The notes under the pieces are model-generated. The model had not been told where the DNA came from, made no database searches, and saw only the letters and a program-made list of their open reading frames with translations. The translations under genes were made by a program, and so were the position numbers. From Halobacteroidaceae bacterium (GTDB lineage: Bacteria; Bacillota; Halanaerobiia; B1SED10-174), in the NCBI GenBank assembly GCA_003550445.1, contig PUKG01000038.1, positions 1-8,478 of the forward strand: 8,478 nt of DNA, in the 5' to 3' direction. Shown here one piece after another: positions 6,444 through 8,478 of the stretch; position 1 is the stretch's first letter; every line of letters starts with the position of its first letter.

Positions 6444-7226
6444 TTGGAAGATCTATTACAAAAAACACGGCAGATCAACAACTTAATTCTTGGTGGTGCC
6501 GGGAAACCGGTGAATTTTTCAGAAATGGCTGGAGTGCTCAGTGAGACCCTGCAGGCCAATATTTATGTTGTAAGCAAAAAAGGAAAACTTTTAGGCCATC
6601 ACCTGCTTGACCAGTTTGAGTGCCAGATAATGGTGGAGGAGGTTTTGGAAAAGAAGCATTTCCCAGAGGAATTTAACAATAAACTTCTTTCAATTAATGA
6701 AACAAGAGCAAATATCGAGCAGGAAGATGGAAAGTGTGTTTTTGAATTTAAGGGAGATTGTTTGTTTACAACAAAGATAACAACTATTGTTCCTGTTAAA
6801 GGGGCAGGAGTTCGCCTTGGGACTTTAATTTTAGCTCGTTTTAAAAATGAGTTTAAAGCGGGAGATTTGATCCTTGCCGAGTATGCTGCAGCTGTAGTAG
6901 GTATGGAAATACTGCGGTCTCGGAGCGAAAAATTGGAAGAAAAAGCCCGAAGAAAAGCAGCTGTTAATATGGCTCTTGAAAGCCTTTCTTTTTCAGAACT
7001 GGAGGCCGTTGAACATATTTTTGCCGAACTTGAAGGAGAAGAAGGCCTTATTGTTGCCAGTAAAATTGCTGACCGAGCAGGGATAACCCGTTCGGTAATT
7101 GTAAATGCCCTGAGGAAATTTGAAAGTGCTGGAGTTATTGAATCCAGGTCCCTTGGGATGAAGGGAACCTACATCAAAATTCTCAACGAGTTTTTAATGG
7201 AAGAAATTAAAAAAATAGATCTATAA
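6444..7226 (+). CDS. codY: GTP- and branched-chain-amino-acid-sensing global regulator CodY
   Basis: CodY represses nutrient-limitation genes when GTP and branched-chain amino acids are plentiful. The 260-residue length is almost that of Bacillus CodY. The N-terminal GAF domain starts LLQKTRQINNLI with GAGKPVNFSEMA (18-29) and VVSKKGKLLG (42-51), and holds FPEEF (73-77) and TTIVPVKGAG (113-122). RLGTLILARF and DLILAEYAAAVVGMEILRS lead into a linker helix (about 155-185). The C-terminal winged helix-turn-helix is nearly identical to that of Bacillus: VASKIADRAGITRSVIVNAL (204-223), then the SAGVIESRSLGMKGTYIK wing. The DNA-binding specificity should therefore be the standard one. In contrast, the effector pocket region at 52-69 diverges: it has a one-residue insertion and no Arg where Bacillus CodY has Arg61. 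The start is TTG, 8 nt after TAAGGGAGGT (6426-6435). It follows hslU by 19 nt, as in Bacillus. Confidence 0.97.
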   Translation: MEDLLQKTRQINNLILGGAGKPVNFSEMAGVLSETLQANIYVVSKKGKLLGHHLLDQFECQIMVEEVLEKKHFPEEFNNKLLSINETRANIEQEDGKCVFEFKGDCLFTTKITTIVPVKGAGVRLGTLILARFKNEFKAGDLILAEYAAAVVGMEILRSRSEKLEEKARRKAAVNMALESLSFSELEAVEHIFAELEGEEGLIVASKIADRAGITRSVIVNALRKFESAGVIESRSLGMKGTYIKILNEFLMEEIKKIDL

Positions 7227-7249
7227 TTGCCCGGGAAAGGAGTTTTTCC

Positions 7250-7894
7250 ATGGGAGATCAAGTTAGCCGGCTTACCCCTTTTCAACTTGATGCAATGAGG
7301 GAATTGGGGAATATAGGTGCAGGAAATTCTGCTACAGCCCTGGCCCAGTTTTTAGGGCGAGAAATTCAAATGGAAGTTCCCAGTGCCCGGATTTTATCCC
7401 TTGAAGAAATACCGCAGATAATGGGTGGGGAAGAAACCTTTGTTGGTTGTGTCCTTTTCAGGGTATTGGGAGAAGCTCCTGGGAAAATTGTTTATCTGGT
7501 GGAAGAAAATAGTATGGATAGGCTTCTAACCCTTGCCCTGGGCCAGGAAACCGGATCAATAATCGGGGAAATGGAAAGGTCAGCCTTACAGGAGATAGGA
7601 AATATCCTTTCGGGATCCTTTTTGAACTCTATCAATAAAATGACCGGCTTTAACTGTGTCCAATCCCTACCAAGTTTTGTAATGGATATGGCCGGTGCTA
7701 TCCTGGGATCTATTGCCGCATATGAAGGGCAATTTGGCGAGAGCGCTTTGTTTTTAGAAACCTCTTTTTCTGAAGGCAACAATAAAATTTTCAGCAAGTT
7801 TTTTCTTATTCCAGAACCAGGAAGTTTAGAAAAGATGCTTGAGGCAATTGGAGCTGAAGGTGATGGGCAAATTGATCCAGGTTCGAATGGGTGA
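7250..7894 (+). CDS. cheC: CheY-P phosphatase CheC
   Basis: CheC dephosphorylates CheY-P and binds the receptor deamidase CheD, linking the response regulator to receptor adaptation in Bacillus/Thermotoga-type chemotaxis. The 214-residue product has two pseudo-symmetric halves. Each contains the full phosphatase signature D/S-x3-E-x2-N-x22-P: Asp14, Glu18, Asn21 and Pro44 in the first half, and Ser111, Glu115, Asn118 and Pro141 in the second. Both active sites thus look intact. GNIGAGNSATALAQFLG and EIGNILSGSFLNS are the typical surrounding helices. There is no SpoA/FliN domain, so it is neither FliY nor FliM; the length agrees with CheC. ATG 7250 follows AAAGGAG (7236-7242) by 7 nt. The gene directly follows codY with a 23-nt gap; in Bacillus a long block of flagellar genes separates the two. 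The last 32 nt overlap cheD. The C-terminal tail (about 190-214) is variable and acidic. Confidence 0.95.
   Translation: MGDQVSRLTPFQLDAMRELGNIGAGNSATALAQFLGREIQMEVPSARILSLEEIPQIMGGEETFVGCVLFRVLGEAPGKIVYLVEENSMDRLLTLALGQETGSIIGEMERSALQEIGNILSGSFLNSINKMTGFNCVQSLPSFVMDMAGAILGSIAAYEGQFGESALFLETSFSEGNNKIFSKFFLIPEPGSLEKMLEAIGAEGDGQIDPGSNG
7786..7800 (+). promoter_or_regulatory. Candidate CodY box inside cheC, upstream of cheD
   Basis: AATTTTCAGCAAGTT matches 13 of 15 positions of the CodY consensus AATTTTCWGAAAATT. It lies in a variable part of cheC (coding for KIFSK), about 60 nt before the cheD start and some 570 nt downstream of codY itself. Because the protein sequence here is not strongly conserved, a coding explanation is weaker than for the site in trmFO. 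Confidence 0.33.
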
Positions 7895-8351
7895 ATTAAA
7901 AATTTCCGAAACCCCTGATCAACTCGGGTGTACCGGTCTTGGCTCTTGTATCGGCCTTGTTATTTATGATTCTGATAAAAAGGTTGGGGGGCTGGCCCAC
8001 ATTATCTTACCCGAAGCAGGGAAAAACGGAAAACATAAAACCAAACCAGGAAAATATGCAAATATAGCAATTCCTTTCTTAATTGAGGAGCTGGAGAAAA
8101 AAGGAGCCAGAAAGGATAATTTGTGGGCAAAAATGGCAGGAGGTGCCCACATGTTTTCCTTTGAAACCGATAATGATATCGGGAGAATTGGGGAGCGGAA
8201 CGCAGAAACTGTCCAGGAAATACTAAAAGAATGGAAAATTCCTGTGAAAGGGTTGGATTGTGGAGGCAAATCCGGGAGAACAATTAAGTTTTCCCTGGAA
8301 ACAGGTGAATTATTGATTAAAACCTTTCATAAAGGAGTTAAAATTCTTTAA
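7863..8351 (+). CDS. cheD: Chemoreceptor glutamine deamidase CheD
   Basis: CheD deamidates selected glutamines of chemoreceptors to glutamate and is sequestered by CheC, whose phosphatase activity it stimulates. The 162-residue product fits the family length (about 157-166). Its catalytic cysteine is Cys29 in TGLGSC (24-29), its histidine is His46 in GLAHIILP, and Thr24 lies next to the position of the third catalytic residue. KPGKYANIAIPFLIEELEKKGA, KMAGGAHMF and IGERNAETVQEIL follow in the usual order. ATG 7863 is preferred: GGAG at 7850-7853 lies 9 nt upstream and the protein then begins with the family-typical KLIQVRMGELKI. A TTG at 7839 and a GTG at 7860 are in frame but have weaker support. 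The 32-nt overlap with cheC implies coupled translation of the two partner proteins. The gene is followed by non-coding DNA with its own promoter; no sigma-D gene follows, unlike in Bacillus. Confidence 0.95.
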   Translation: MGKLIQVRMGELKISETPDQLGCTGLGSCIGLVIYDSDKKVGGLAHIILPEAGKNGKHKTKPGKYANIAIPFLIEELEKKGARKDNLWAKMAGGAHMFSFETDNDIGRIGERNAETVQEILKEWKIPVKGLDCGGKSGRTIKFSLETGELLIKTFHKGVKIL

Positions 8352-8366
8352 AACCGTGTTATCCTA

Positions 8367-8395
8367 TTGATTAATCAGTTCCGCTGTGGTATACT
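8367..8395 (+). promoter_or_regulatory. Strong extended -10 sigma-A promoter after cheD
   Basis: TTGATT (8367-8372) and TATACT (8390-8395) are 17 nt apart, and TGG at 8387-8389 provides the extended -10 element. Transcription should begin near 8402-8404. No terminator hairpin is visible between cheD and the promoter, so the operon may read through. What it drives lies beyond the window, apart from the structured leader at 8416-8476. Confidence 0.75.
8368..8377 (+). repeat. Perfect 10-bp palindrome overlapping the -35 box
   Basis: TGATTAATCA is its own reverse complement and covers five of the six bases of the -35 hexamer. It could be a repressor half of an operator, but such a short AT-rich palindrome may also be chance. 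Confidence 0.3.
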
Positions 8396-8415
8396 ACCTA
8401 ATGGTTAATAACACA

Positions 8416-8476
8416 TGATCCGCAACTCCAGGGGCGGTGCCCAAAAGGGTTCCCTAGGATGGGGATGACCGGATCA
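8416..8476 (+). ncRNA. Structured RNA leader (unidentified), incomplete at window edge
   Basis: Just after the promoter start point the DNA turns GC-rich and folds into a closed structure. P1 pairs TGATCCG (8416-8422) with CGGATCA (8470-8476), seven Watson-Crick pairs. Inside, TCC (8427-8429) can pair with GGA (8457-8459), AGGGG (8430-8434) with TCCCT (8451-8455), and GCCC (8439-8442) with GGGT (8447-8450) around an AAAA tetraloop. The remaining unpaired parts are CGGT (8435-8438) and a purine-rich internal loop, TGGGGATGAC (8460-8469). No T-run follows within the window, so this is not a simple terminator. It does not match any riboswitch core I can recall (preQ1, c-di-GMP, SAM, TPP, glycine, fluoride, ykkC, T-box). 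In Bacillus, the genes after cheCD-sigD are rpsB-tsf, so a ribosomal-protein S2 leader is one possible identity; that is inference from gene order only. Confidence 0.45.
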
Positions 8477-8478
8477 GA

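Noticed and set aside
8340..8354. AT-rich match to the CodY box at the end of cheD
   Set aside because: Only 9 of 15 positions match the consensus, which is background in AT-rich DNA.
8415..8468. 17-codon ORF (ATG to TGA) in the leader after the second promoter
   Set aside because: It has no ribosome binding site and coincides with the base-paired structure, so it is more likely incidental than a leader peptide.
8416..8478. Reading the right-edge RNA as tmRNA, SRP RNA or a known riboswitch
   Set aside because: The end GGGGATGACCGGATCAGA faintly recalls a tmRNA start but lacks the GGATTCGAC element, and no conserved core of SRP RNA or of a known riboswitch could be matched.

Overview
The window reads as chromosomal DNA of a low-to-moderate GC Gram-positive bacterium (Bacillota, clostridial grade; GC about 40% by eye). 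The assignment rests on gene content and order. topA, trmFO, hslV, hslU and codY run in the same order as topA-gid-(codV)-codW-codX-codY of Bacillus, every gene has a strong GGAGG-type ribosome binding site, and TTG starts are frequent. I cannot name the genus. No mobile element, phage gene, CRISPR array, tRNA or rRNA was seen. All genes lie on the + strand and there is almost no free space between them.

Layout. (1) 39-503: a QueT-type membrane protein, the substrate-binding component of a queuosine-precursor importer; its own promoter lies upstream of the window. (2) 504-570: a short intergenic gap with a near-consensus sigma-A promoter (TTTACA-N17-TATAAT). (3) 571-8351: eight tightly packed genes that look like one transcription unit: smg (DUF494), topA, trmFO, hslV, hslU, codY, cheC and cheD. 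Gaps are 25 bp or less, except 38 bp before hslV; topA/trmFO and cheC/cheD overlap. (4) 8352-8478: non-coding, with a strong extended -10 promoter followed by GC-rich DNA that folds into a closed stem-loop. This looks like the structured 5' leader of the next gene, which lies outside the window.

How the genes fit together. QueT and TrmFO both serve tRNA modification (queuosine at position 34, m5U at position 54). TopA relaxes negative supercoils behind RNA polymerase, and Smg is a small protein of unknown role whose family recurs beside TopA-type zinc-finger genes. HslV and HslU form an ATP-dependent protease. CodY is the global nutrient-responsive repressor. CheC (CheY-P phosphatase) and CheD (receptor glutamine deamidase) form the adaptation pair of Bacillus/Thermotoga-type chemotaxis.

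Points most worth a second look: the structured leader at the right edge; the direct codY-cheC-cheD junction, which looks like a contracted fla/che locus; two good intragenic CodY-box matches inside CodY's own operon; and a CodY effector pocket that lacks the usual arginine. I found no convincing wholly new multi-gene system; the genes themselves are recognisable core families.
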